Positions 34,073 to 42,125 of a DNA stretch of 64,000 bases are shown piece after piece; position 1 is the stretch's first letter, and every line of letters starts with the position of its first letter. Under the pieces are notes generated by a model, which was not told the origin of the DNA, did not search any database, and saw nothing but the letters and a program-made list of their open reading frames with translations. Location of the stretch: assembly GCA_044220635.1 (NCBI GenBank), contig JBGAQP010000002.1, forward strand, positions 124,001-188,000, in the 5' to 3' direction. Origin of the DNA: JBGAQP01 sp044220635 (GTDB lineage: Bacteria > Pseudomonadota > Gammaproteobacteria > Burkholderiales > Usitatibacteraceae). Made by a program: the position numbers and the translations under genes.

Positions 34073-34956
34073 TCGATGCCGCGGAGCGGTTGCTCGCCTC
34101 GGCCGACTACCTCGCCGACCGCAGGCTCGCGACGGCGGTGTTCCTCGCGCTCGAGCTGGGCCGGCCGCTCTTCCTCGAGGGAGAGGCCGGCACCGGCAAG
34201 ACCGAGGTCGCCAAGGCGCTCGCCGCGGGACTCGGCCGCCCCCTCATCCGCCTGCAGTGCTACGAAGGGCTCGACGTCGCCTCGGCCGTCTACGAGTGGA
34301 ACGTGCAGCGCCAGCTCATGGCGGTGCGCCTCGCCGAGGCCGCGGGCGGCGTGGACCGCGCCGCGCTCGAGAAGGACATCTTCTCCGAGGCCTATCTCGT
34401 CAAGCGCCCGATCCTTCGCGCCCTCGAGGGGGGAGATGCGCCTCCCGTGCTCCTGATCGACGAGCTCGACCGCGCCGACGAGCCCTTCGAGGCGTACCTC
34501 CTCGAAGTGCTTTCCGACTACCAGGTCACGATCCCGGAGCTCGGCACCCTGCGCGCCGACCATCCGCCGATCGTCGTGATCACCTCGAACCGCACGCGCG
34601 AGATCCACGACGCGGTGAAGCGCCGCTGCCTCTACCACTGGGTCGATTACCCGGGCGCCGAGCGCGAGCTCGCGATCCTCGCGCGCAAGGTCCCCGGCGC
34701 CTCCGAGCGCCTGTCGCGGGAAGTCGTCGCCTTCGTGCAGGACCTGCGCGGCCTCGACCTCTTCAAGGCCCCCGGGGTGGCCGAGACGCTCGACTGGACG
34801 CGCGCGCTGCTCGCGCTCGATTGCGTCGCCCTCGACCCCGCCACGGTGGACGACACGCTCGGCGTGCTCCTCAAGTACCAGGACGACATCGCGCGGCTTC
34901 GCGGCTCCGAGGCCGCGGGCGTGCTCGAGGCGGCGAAGGCCCGCCTCGCCGCATGA
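34054..34956 (+). CDS. coxD: MoxR-type AAA ATPase (CoxD-like)
   Basis: A protein of 300 residues. Walker A GEAGTGKTEVA (about 43-52), Walker B VLLIDELDRAD, sensor region VVITSNRTREIHDAVKRRC. CoxD in Oligotropha is a chaperone-like ATPase for maturation of the CO dehydrogenase active site together with CoxE. The ATG at 34054 lies in the right half of a REP-like palindrome and the codon before it is a stop, so residues 1-6 (MGTVPN) come from the repeat. No ribosome site is visible. The stop overlaps coxE as ATGA. Confidence 0.9.
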   Translation: MGTVPNIDAAERLLASADYLADRRLATAVFLALELGRPLFLEGEAGTGKTEVAKALAAGLGRPLIRLQCYEGLDVASAVYEWNVQRQLMAVRLAEAAGGVDRAALEKDIFSEAYLVKRPILRALEGGDAPPVLLIDELDRADEPFEAYLLEVLSDYQVTIPELGTLRADHPPIVVITSNRTREIHDAVKRRCLYHWVDYPGAERELAILARKVPGASERLSREVVAFVQDLRGLDLFKAPGVAETLDWTRALLALDCVALDPATVDDTLGVLLKYQDDIARLRGSEAAGVLEAAKARLAA

Positions 34957-36164
34957 CGCCCGGTCCGAGGCCCCCGCAAACCGCAGGCGGCGGGCGGCTC
35001 GCCGAGAACGTCGTTCACTTCGCGCGGGTGCTTCGCGCCGCGGGAGTGCCGATCGCGACCGACAAGGTGCACGACGCCGTTCGCGTGATGCCCGCGGCGG
35101 GCTTCGCTTCGCGACGCGACTGGCACGCCGCGCTCACGGCCCTCTTCCTCACGCGCCGCGAGCAGCAGCCGGTCTTCGACCAGGCCTTCGCGATCTTCTG
35201 GCGCGACCCCGCGTTCGAGGAGCGGATGATGGCGCTCCTCCTGCCGAAGGTGCGCGGCAGGATGCCGCCGCCCGAGGACCTGAGCCCGCGAGTGGCCGAG
35301 GCGCTGCTCCCCGCCGCTTCGCGCCGGGAAGCCGGGCGCGAGCCCGAGCAGGAGATCGAGGTCGACGCGAGCCTCACCTTCGCGGCGACCGAGCGCCTGC
35401 GCCGGCTCGACTTCGAGAAGATGAGCGGCGAGGAGTGGCGCGAGGCGAAGCGCCTGCTTTCGCGCCTTCACCTGCCTGTTCCCGAGGTGCGCACGCGCCG
35501 CCACGAGCCCTCGTCCCGCGGGGCCGCGATCGACCTCGCGGCGACCCTCGCTCGGCTGGGGCGCCGCGGCGGCGAGCTCGCGGTCCTCGAGCGCCGCCGG
35601 CGCCAGTCGCGCCCGCCGCCGCTCGTCGTGCTCTGCGACATCTCCGGGTCGATGCACCGCTACACACGCATGTTCCTGCACTTCGTCCACGCCCTCACGC
35701 AGGACCGCGAGCGCGTCTCCACGCTGCTCTTCGGCACGCGGCTCACGAACGTCACGCGGGAGCTTCGCCACCGGGACGTGGACGAGGCGGTCTCCCGCGT
35801 GTGCGCGGCGGTGCCCGACTGGGCGGGCGGAACCCGCATCGGCGCCTGCCTGCGCGAGTTCAACTTCCGCTGGTCGCGGCGCCTGCTGGGGCAGAACGCG
35901 TGCCTGCTGCTCGTGACCGACGGGCTCGACCGCGAGGACGCGGCCGCGCTCGAGGAGGAGATGGCGCGGCTCGGGCGCTCGGCCTCGCGCCTGCTATGGC
36001 TCAATCCGCTGCTGCGCTACGAGGGCTTCGAGCCGAGCGCGAGCGGCATCCGGGCGATGCGCCCGCATGTGGACGAATTCCTCCCGGTGCACAACCTCGA
36101 GTCCCTCGCGGCCCTCGCCGGGGCGCTCTCGCGCCCCGCACGGGCACCCCGCCTCGCGGCCTGA
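34953..36164 (+). CDS. coxE: VWA-domain maturation protein (CoxE-like)
   Basis: A protein of 403 residues. The C-terminal von Willebrand A domain has the MIDAS motif DISGSMHRYT, with TRLTNVTREL and LLLVTDGLDRED completing the metal site. The N-terminal half is helical (DUF58/VWA-CoxE type). It works with the MoxR ATPase CoxD, as in other MoxR-VWA pairs, in inserting metal or sulfur into the hydroxylase. Start ATG 34953 overlaps the coxD stop. Confidence 0.9.
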   Translation: MTPGPRPPQTAGGGRLAENVVHFARVLRAAGVPIATDKVHDAVRVMPAAGFASRRDWHAALTALFLTRREQQPVFDQAFAIFWRDPAFEERMMALLLPKVRGRMPPPEDLSPRVAEALLPAASRREAGREPEQEIEVDASLTFAATERLRRLDFEKMSGEEWREAKRLLSRLHLPVPEVRTRRHEPSSRGAAIDLAATLARLGRRGGELAVLERRRRQSRPPPLVVLCDISGSMHRYTRMFLHFVHALTQDRERVSTLLFGTRLTNVTRELRHRDVDEAVSRVCAAVPDWAGGTRIGACLREFNFRWSRRLLGQNACLLLVTDGLDREDAAALEEEMARLGRSASRLLWLNPLLRYEGFEPSASGIRAMRPHVDEFLPVHNLESLAALAGALSRPARAPRLAA

Positions 36165-36169
36165 ACCCC

Positions 36170-36718
36170 ATGGACCTCTCCGCCACGCGCCTGCTGCCCG
36201 TCGATCGCGAGACCGCCTGGCGCGCGCTCAACGATCCCGCGATCCTCCAGGCCTCGATCGCCGGCTGCGAGTCGATCGAGGCGACCGGGGAGAACGAGTT
36301 TGCGGTGGCGATGGTCGCCGCGGTGGGGCCGGTGCGCGCGAAGTTCAAGGGCAGGCTCCGGCTCGCCGACGTCGTCGCCCCCGAGCGCTACACGCTCGTC
36401 TTCGAGGGCCAGGGCGGCCCCGCGGGCTTCGCCAAGGGCACGGCCCTCGTGGAGCTCACGCCCGAGGCGGGCTCCACGCGCCTCGCCTACAGCGTCCACG
36501 CGCAGGTGGGCGGCAAGCTCGCCCAGGTCGGCCAGCGGCTCATCGACGCGGCGGCGCGCAAGGTCGCCGACGATTTCTTCGCCGCGTTCTCCGAGCGCAT
36601 CGCGCCGGCGCCCTCGCCCGCCGCCGCCCCGGCGCGGCCGGCGTTTCCCGCGTGGGCCTGGATCGCCGCCGCGCTCGCGCTCGCCGCGGCCCTGGCGTGG
36701 GCCCTGCTCGCGCGATGA
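36170..36718 (+). CDS. coxG: SRPBCC-domain membrane-anchored protein (CoxG-like)
   Basis: A protein of 182 residues. An SRPBCC (CoxG) domain occupies about 1-145 (MDLSATRLLPVDRETAWRAL, LRLADVVAPERYTL, GKLAQVGQRLID). A proline-alanine linker leads to a C-terminal membrane helix (AWAWIAAALALAAALAWALL). In Oligotropha, CoxG recruits CO dehydrogenase to the cytoplasmic membrane; this copy has both parts needed for that. It starts 5 bases after coxE and closes the cluster. Confidence 0.9.
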   Translation: MDLSATRLLPVDRETAWRALNDPAILQASIAGCESIEATGENEFAVAMVAAVGPVRAKFKGRLRLADVVAPERYTLVFEGQGGPAGFAKGTALVELTPEAGSTRLAYSVHAQVGGKLAQVGQRLIDAAARKVADDFFAAFSERIAPAPSPAAAPARPAFPAWAWIAAALALAAALAWALLAR

Positions 36719-36796
36719 TCCGCCGGGTGGACAATGGCGGCCACGCGCCGTCAGAATGAAGCCCGGAACCTCCCGCAGACTCAAAGAGAGACATTC

Positions 36797-37252
36797 ATGC
36801 ACCGCTCGCTCGCCGCTCTCGCGCTCGCCGTTCTCTTTCTCCCCGGCTTCGCGGCCGCCCAGGCGCCCGACGCCTGCACGCTGATCACGATGGACGAGGT
36901 CAACAACTTCGCCGCCAAGACGGCCACGAAGGTGCGGGCGCGCCCGATCGACGGCGGCTCCGAGTGCGCCTACATGGACGCGCGCCAGAACGCGATCCTC
37001 ACGGTGAGCGTGAAGCAGTCGAAGAGCCCCAAGGCCGAGCTCGACCACGAGGCCGACAACCTGCAGAAGATCTACCGCACCTCGGTCAAGCCCGCCGAGG
37101 TGGGCGACGCCGGGTTCTTCCTGAGCGCCAACAAGCAGCTGCACTTCCGCAAGGGCAAGCTCCTCGTGATGGTCGCCTTCTCGCGTCCGGCCAATGCGAA
37201 CCCCGTCGACACGGCCGCGGCGGCGAAGATCGTGGAGTCGCGCCTCAAGTGA
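36797..37252 (+). CDS. Small secreted protein, paralogue of the gene at 43900
   Basis: A protein of 151 residues: signal peptide (about 1-22, ending AAAQA) and a mature domain of about 130 residues with two cysteines (DACTLIT and SECAYMD) likely to form a disulfide. It follows the same plan as the protein at 43900: CxLIT/CDAVPKxxVE, a second Cys after about 37-45 residues, then a strand-rich part and a C-terminal helix with DTAAAAKIVESRL. No family with known function was recognised. The stop overlaps the GTG start of the downstream transporter gene by four bases. Confidence 0.8.
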   Translation: MHRSLAALALAVLFLPGFAAAQAPDACTLITMDEVNNFAAKTATKVRARPIDGGSECAYMDARQNAILTVSVKQSKSPKAELDHEADNLQKIYRTSVKPAEVGDAGFFLSANKQLHFRKGKLLVMVAFSRPANANPVDTAAAAKIVESRLK

Positions 37253-38763
37253 TCCCCGGAGCCGCGGGGCTCGTCGCCCCGCTGCTGCTCCTCGCGGCGG
37301 CGGCCGCCTCCGCCGGGGAGCCGCTGAAGGTCGGCTCCAAGCGCTTCACCGAGTCCTACATCCTCGGCGAAATCCTCGCCGGAACGGCGGCGCGAGCGGG
37401 CGCGAGCGCCGTTCACCGGCCAGGCCTGGGCAACACCGCGATCGTCTTCGCGGCGCTCGAGCACGGCGCGATCGACGCCTATCCCGAATACACCGGAACG
37501 CTCGCCCGCGAGATCCTCGGGCTGGGCGTGGTTCCCGGCCTCGATGAACTGAACGCCCGGCTCGCGCCGAGGGGCCTCGCCGCGAGCGCGCCGCTGGGCT
37601 TCTCCAACAGCTATGCGCTGGGCATGCGCGAGGCGCTCGCCCGCGAGCTCGGCGTGGCGCGCATCTCGGATCTCGCGAAGCATCCGGGCCTCGCGCTCGG
37701 ACTTTCCCACGAGTTCCTCGGCCGCGCCGACGGCTGGCCGGGCCTCAAGGCCGCCTACGCCCTGCCCCATTCCAATCCCCGGGGCCTCGACCACGGGCTC
37801 GCCTACGAGGCGCTCGCCGCAGGCGAGGTCGCCGTGATCGACCTCTACACCACGGACGCGAAGATCGGCCGATTCGGCGTGCGCGTGCTGGCGGACGACC
37901 GCGCGTTCTTCCCGCGTTACGACGCGGTGATCCTGCACCGCCGGGAGGCCGCGGCGCGGCATCCGCAAGCCTTCGCGGCCTTCGCCCGCCTCGCCGGAAG
38001 CCTCGACGAGAAGACGATGATCCGGCTCAACGCCCGCGCCGAGCTCGACGGGATCGATTTCGCCTCCGTGGCGCGCGAGCACCTCGGCGCAGGGCCCGCG
38101 GCCGCGGAGCGCGGGCTCTGGCGCGCGGTCTTCGCGCCGGATTTCGCGCGCCTCGCCCTCGAGCACACGGGCCTCGTCGCGGGCTCGCTCGCCGCGGCGA
38201 TCGCCGCCGGCATCCCGCTGGGGGTGGCCGCGGCCAAGCTGCGCGTGCTCGCCCAGCCCCTGCTCGCGGCGACCGGCCTCGTGCAGACCATTCCGTCGCT
38301 CGCGCTCCTCGCCTTCCTCATCCCGGTGACCGGCACGATCGGCGCATGGCCCGCGCTCGTCGCGCTCTTCCTCTACGCGCTGCTGCCGATCGTGCGCAAC
38401 ACCCACGCCGGGCTCGAAGGCGTGCCGAAGGGCCTGCGCGAGGCGGCACTCGCCCTCGGGCTCACGCCCCGCGAGTCGCTCGCCCACGTGGAGCTGCCGC
38501 TCGCGCTGCCCACCATCCTCGCCGGGGTGAAGACCGCGGCGGTGATCAACGTGGGCACCGCGACCATCGCCGCCTTCATCGGCGCGGGCGGCTTCGGCGA
38601 GCGCATCGCGCAGGGCCTCGCGTTGAACGACCACACGACGCTGCTCGCCGGGGCGTTGCCCGCCGCGGCCCTCGCCCTCGCCGTGCACGGCCTGTTCGAG
38701 CTCGCCGAGCGCCGGCTGACGCGCCGCGGCCGCCCGGGAGACAATGGCGCCTTTGCCGCCTGA
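37249..38763 (+). CDS. Osmoprotectant/histidine-type ABC transporter: binding protein-permease fusion
   Basis: A protein of 504 residues from GTG 37249 (GTGA overlap with the previous stop). The N-terminal half (after a signal-like helix) is an OpuAC-type binding domain: LKVGSKRFTESYILGEI, HGAIDAYPEYTGTL, GEVAVIDLYTTDAKI. The C-terminal half (about 285-500) is a BPD_transp_1 permease with the coupling loop GLREAALALGLTPRESLAHV. Such fusions (OpuF/EgtU-like) import quaternary amines. With hutH 3' of it, a histidine or betaine substrate as in HutXWV of Sinorhizobium is plausible. No ATP-binding subunit gene is in the window. Confidence 0.88.
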   Translation: MIPGAAGLVAPLLLLAAAAASAGEPLKVGSKRFTESYILGEILAGTAARAGASAVHRPGLGNTAIVFAALEHGAIDAYPEYTGTLAREILGLGVVPGLDELNARLAPRGLAASAPLGFSNSYALGMREALARELGVARISDLAKHPGLALGLSHEFLGRADGWPGLKAAYALPHSNPRGLDHGLAYEALAAGEVAVIDLYTTDAKIGRFGVRVLADDRAFFPRYDAVILHRREAAARHPQAFAAFARLAGSLDEKTMIRLNARAELDGIDFASVAREHLGAGPAAAERGLWRAVFAPDFARLALEHTGLVAGSLAAAIAAGIPLGVAAAKLRVLAQPLLAATGLVQTIPSLALLAFLIPVTGTIGAWPALVALFLYALLPIVRNTHAGLEGVPKGLREAALALGLTPRESLAHVELPLALPTILAGVKTAAVINVGTATIAAFIGAGGFGERIAQGLALNDHTTLLAGALPAAALALAVHGLFELAERRLTRRGRPGDNGAFAA

Positions 38764-38776
38764 GCCCCCCGCGATC

Positions 38777-40297
38777 ATGCAACTCGTCCCCGGCCGCCTC
38801 ACGCTCGCCGAGCTCGCCGCGCAGCACCGCACGCCCGGCCCCGTCACGCTCTCCGCGGCGAGCCGCGATCGCCTCGCGGAGGGCGCGCGCGCCGTCGAGG
38901 CGATCGTGCGCGCGGGCCGCCCCGTCTACGGCATCAACACGGGCTTCGGCAAGCTCGCGCAGACGCACATCCCCGCGGAGCAGCTCGCGCTCCTGCAGAG
39001 GAACCTCGTGCTTTCCCACAGCGTCGGCGTGGGCCCGCCGCTCGCCGACGCGGTCGTGCGCCTCGCGATGCTCCTCAAGGTGGCGAGCCTCGCGCGCGGC
39101 TACTCGGGCGTGCGCCCCGAGGTGGTCGATGCGATGCTCGCGCTCCTCGCCGCCGAGGTCTATCCGGTCATTCCCTCGAAGGGCTCCGTGGGCGCCTCGG
39201 GCGACCTCGCGCCGCTCGCGCACCTCTCCGCCGTGCTCATGGGCCTGGGCGAAGCGCGCCACAAGGGACGCGTCCTCCCCGCGGCCGAGGCGCTCGCCGT
39301 CGCCGGTCTCTCGCCCCTCGCGCTCGGACCGAAGGAAGGCCTCGCGCTCCTGAACGGCACGCAGGTCTCGACGGCGCTGGCACTCCACGGCCTCTTCGCC
39401 GCCGAGAACGTCTTCGCCGCCGCGGTGGTCGCCGGCGCCCTTTCGGCGGACGCCGCGATGGCGAGCGACACGCCATTCGAGGCGCGCATCCACGAGCTGC
39501 GCGGGCACGCCGGGCAGATCGCGGTCGCTGCCGCCTACCGCCGGCTCCTCGCGGGCAGCGAGATCCGCGCTTCCCACCTCGTCGACGACGACCGCGTGCA
39601 GGACCCCTACAGCCTGCGCTGCCAGCCCCAGGTGATGGGCGCCTGCCTCGACCTGCTGCGCGCGGCGGCGTCCACGCTCCTCGTCGAGGCCAACGGCGTC
39701 ACCGACAATCCGCTGGTGTTTCCCGAGACCGGGGAATCGGTCTCGGGCGGCAACTTCCACGCCGAGCCCATCGCCTTCGCCGCCGACCAGATGGCGCTTG
39801 CGATCGCCGAGATCGGGGCGCTCGCCGAGCGGCGCATCGCGTTGCTCATCGACACGACGCTCAGCGGCCTGCCGCCCTTCCTCACCGCGGCCTCGGGCGT
39901 GAATTCGGGCTTCATGATCGCCCACGTCACGGCGGCCGCGCTCGCCTCGGAGAACAAGTCGCTCGCGCACCCCGCGAGCGTGGATTCGCTCCCGACCTCG
40001 GCGAACCAGGAGGACCACGTCTCGATGGCGACCTTCGCCGCGCGGCGGCTCGCCGACATGGCCGACAACACCGCCGCGATCGTCGCGATCGAGCTGCTCG
40101 CCGCGGCGCAGGGCATCGACTTCCGCCGCCCGCGAAAGACCTCTGCCCGCCTCGAGGACGCCCACGCCCTGGTGCGCTCCGCGGCACCCCATCTCGAAGG
40201 CGACCGCTTCCTCGCGACGGACATCGAGCGCACGCGGCCTCTCGTCACCGAGGGGCGCTTCCGCGCCTTCTGTCCGGACCTGCTGCCCTCCTCCTGA
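38777..40297 (+). CDS. hutH: Histidine ammonia-lyase
   Basis: A protein of 506 residues (P. putida HutH 510). The Ala140-Ser141-Gly142 triad in GSVGASGDLAPLAHL forms the MIO electrophile; Tyr51 in YGINTGFG and ENKSLAHPASVDSLPTSANQEDHVSM complete the site. It converts L-histidine to urocanate, the first step of the Hut pathway. Start 38777 fits the family N-terminus; an ATG at 38744 has a closer purine-rich site (GGGAG) and would overlap the transporter gene by 20 bases. It converges with the ThDP gene across a REP doublet. Confidence 0.95.
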   Translation: MQLVPGRLTLAELAAQHRTPGPVTLSAASRDRLAEGARAVEAIVRAGRPVYGINTGFGKLAQTHIPAEQLALLQRNLVLSHSVGVGPPLADAVVRLAMLLKVASLARGYSGVRPEVVDAMLALLAAEVYPVIPSKGSVGASGDLAPLAHLSAVLMGLGEARHKGRVLPAAEALAVAGLSPLALGPKEGLALLNGTQVSTALALHGLFAAENVFAAAVVAGALSADAAMASDTPFEARIHELRGHAGQIAVAAAYRRLLAGSEIRASHLVDDDRVQDPYSLRCQPQVMGACLDLLRAAASTLLVEANGVTDNPLVFPETGESVSGGNFHAEPIAFAADQMALAIAEIGALAERRIALLIDTTLSGLPPFLTAASGVNSGFMIAHVTAAALASENKSLAHPASVDSLPTSANQEDHVSMATFAARRLADMADNTAAIVAIELLAAAQGIDFRRPRKTSARLEDAHALVRSAAPHLEGDRFLATDIERTRPLVTEGRFRAFCPDLLPSS

Positions 40298-40306
40298 CGC
40301 AACGGA

Positions 40307-40393
40307 AAATGGGGACAGTCCCCATTTATTCGTTGTAACAATCCCCCACGCGGCCAGACTATTACAAGGAAAAAATGGGGACTGTCCCCATTT
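40307..40393. repeat. REP-like palindrome doublet between hutH and the ThDP gene
   Basis: Palindromes at 40307-40327 (central A) and 40373-40393 (central T), both with perfect arms AAATGGGGAC/GTCCCCATTT. The 45-base spacer starts TTATTCGTTGTAACA and ends TATTACAAGG, repeating the TGTAAC/TTACA pattern of the 34003 doublet. It sits between convergent genes, ten bases from the hutH stop and one base from the other stop, and may serve as a two-way terminator. Confidence 0.85.
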
Positions 40394-40394
40394 T

Positions 40395-42125
40395 CTACAT
40401 CGAGATCGAACCTTCGCGGAACTCGGTCTTGTCGAGCCAGACGTTGACGAGCACGGGACGGCCGACGGTCGCGAGGCGGCGCGCCTCGGCAAGCGCCGCG
40501 GCCACGTCCTCGTCGCGCCGGATCTCGATGCCCGCCGCGCCGAAGCCCTTCGCGACCTCGTGGTAGGCCGTGCGCGCGAGCTCGGTGCCCACCGCGTCGC
40601 CGAGCATCTTCACCTGCGCGCGCGCGATCTGCGTCCAGCCCGCGTCGTTGCCCACCACCGCGATGACCGGCAGCCCGTGGCGCACGAAGGTGTCGAACTC
40701 CGCGAGCCCGTAGCCGCAGGCGCCGTCGCCCCACACGAGCCAGGTCTCCGCCTCGGGTCGTGCGGCTTGCGCGCCCAGCGAGAAGCCCGCGCCCACCCCG
40801 AGCGTGCCGAACGCGCCGGGGTCGAGCCAGGTGAGCGGTCCGCGCGGGCGCAGAATGTAAGAGGCGGTGGCGACGAAGTCGCCGCCGTCGGCGACGAAGA
40901 CCGCGTTCTCCCCCGCAGCGGACTCGAGCGCGCGGAAGAAGCCGACGGGGTTCACGTACTCGCCGCGGACCGCGGCTTGCGCCTCGATCTCCTTCTCGCG
41001 CTCCGCGTCCCGGGCCGCGAGCGCCGCGATCCACTCGGGCCGGCGCGCGCCCTCGCCCATGCGCCCGGCGAGCGCGCCGAGGAAGCGACCCGCATCTCCG
41101 ATCGCCTCGATCGAGGGCTTGCGGTTGAGCCGCGCATCGCGTGGGCTGCGGTTCGCGGCGATGAGGGTGGCGGATCGGCGTACGTGCTTGCCGTAGTCGA
41201 GGCGGAAATCGCAGGGCACGCCCGCGAGGAGCACGCAATCGGCCTCGCGCAGCGCCTTGCGCCGCGCGTGGCGCATCTGCAGGGGCGAGTCGCGCCCGAG
41301 CAAGCCCCGCGCCATCCCGGAGAGATAGACCGGAACCCCGAGGCGCTCGACCGCGGCGGCGACCCGCGCGACCTCGCCCGCGGCGACCACCGCCTGGCTG
41401 CCGATCACGAAGAGCGGCTGCCTCGCGCCCGCGAGCGCCGCCGCCGCGCGCGCCACCACGCCTTCCGAAGCCACGGGAACCGGCACGCCCGATGCGACCG
41501 GCGAGTAGGGCTCGCGGCTTGCCGCGAACATCCGGTTCGCGTGGCGGTTCAGGTACCAGCGCAGCAGCCGGTCCGGGATCGAGGTCCCCTTGCCCGCCGC
41601 ATCCGCGTACCAGCCGCGGATCAGCGTCTCGTCGTAGAGCAGGTCCACGGGGCATTCGACGAAGGCGGGTCCCGGAACGCCGCAAGCCGCCACGCGCAGC
41701 GCTTCCTCGACCGCGGGACCGAGGTCGGCCACGCGGCGCACCTGCTTCACGAGCTTCACGTGCGGGGCGACGAGCGGCTTCTGGTCGATGTCCTGGAGCG
41801 CGCCGCGCCCCTGCAGCGCCGTGGGCGCCGCACCCCCGAGGAGCACCACGGGAGATTGCGCGAGCTGCGCGTTCTTGAGCGCGGTGATGGTGTTCGTCAG
41901 CCCCGGCCCCGCGGTCACCGCGGCCACGCCCGGCGTGCCGGTGAGCCGCGCCACCGCGTCCGCGGCGAAGAGCGCCGTCGCCTCGTCGCGCGTGTCGAGC
42001 ACGCGGATGCCGCGGCGTTTCGCTTCCACGAGGATCGGCGAGATGTGCCCGCCGCAGAGCGTGAAGAGGAACCGCACCCCGTGCGCCTGCAATGCCGCCG
42101 CGACCCGCTCGCCGCCGTGCTTCAT
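40395..42125 (-). CDS. Thiamine-diphosphate enzyme, acetolactate synthase-like (ILVBL/HACL group)
   Basis: A protein of 576 residues. The N-terminal Pyr domain has the catalytic glutamate at about 48 (DTRDEATALFAADA), and TAGPGLTNTITALKNAQLA. The PP domain has the ThDP/Mg motif GDGACGYGLAEF...VGNDAGW. The sequence looks closest to ILVBL/2-hydroxyacyl-CoA lyase and oxalyl-CoA decarboxylase-like proteins and lacks a regulatory partner for acetolactate synthesis. ATG 42125 overlaps the stop of the acyl-CoA ligase gene (ATGA), so a CoA-thioester substrate is likely. Exact reaction unknown. Confidence 0.85.
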   Translation of the reverse strand: MKHGGERVAAALQAHGVRFLFTLCGGHISPILVEAKRRGIRVLDTRDEATALFAADAVARLTGTPGVAAVTAGPGLTNTITALKNAQLAQSPVVLLGGAAPTALQGRGALQDIDQKPLVAPHVKLVKQVRRVADLGPAVEEALRVAACGVPGPAFVECPVDLLYDETLIRGWYADAAGKGTSIPDRLLRWYLNRHANRMFAASREPYSPVASGVPVPVASEGVVARAAAALAGARQPLFVIGSQAVVAAGEVARVAAAVERLGVPVYLSGMARGLLGRDSPLQMRHARRKALREADCVLLAGVPCDFRLDYGKHVRRSATLIAANRSPRDARLNRKPSIEAIGDAGRFLGALAGRMGEGARRPEWIAALAARDAEREKEIEAQAAVRGEYVNPVGFFRALESAAGENAVFVADGGDFVATASYILRPRGPLTWLDPGAFGTLGVGAGFSLGAQAARPEAETWLVWGDGACGYGLAEFDTFVRHGLPVIAVVGNDAGWTQIARAQVKMLGDAVGTELARTAYHEVAKGFGAAGIEIRRDEDVAAALAEARRLATVGRPVLVNVWLDKTEFREGSISM

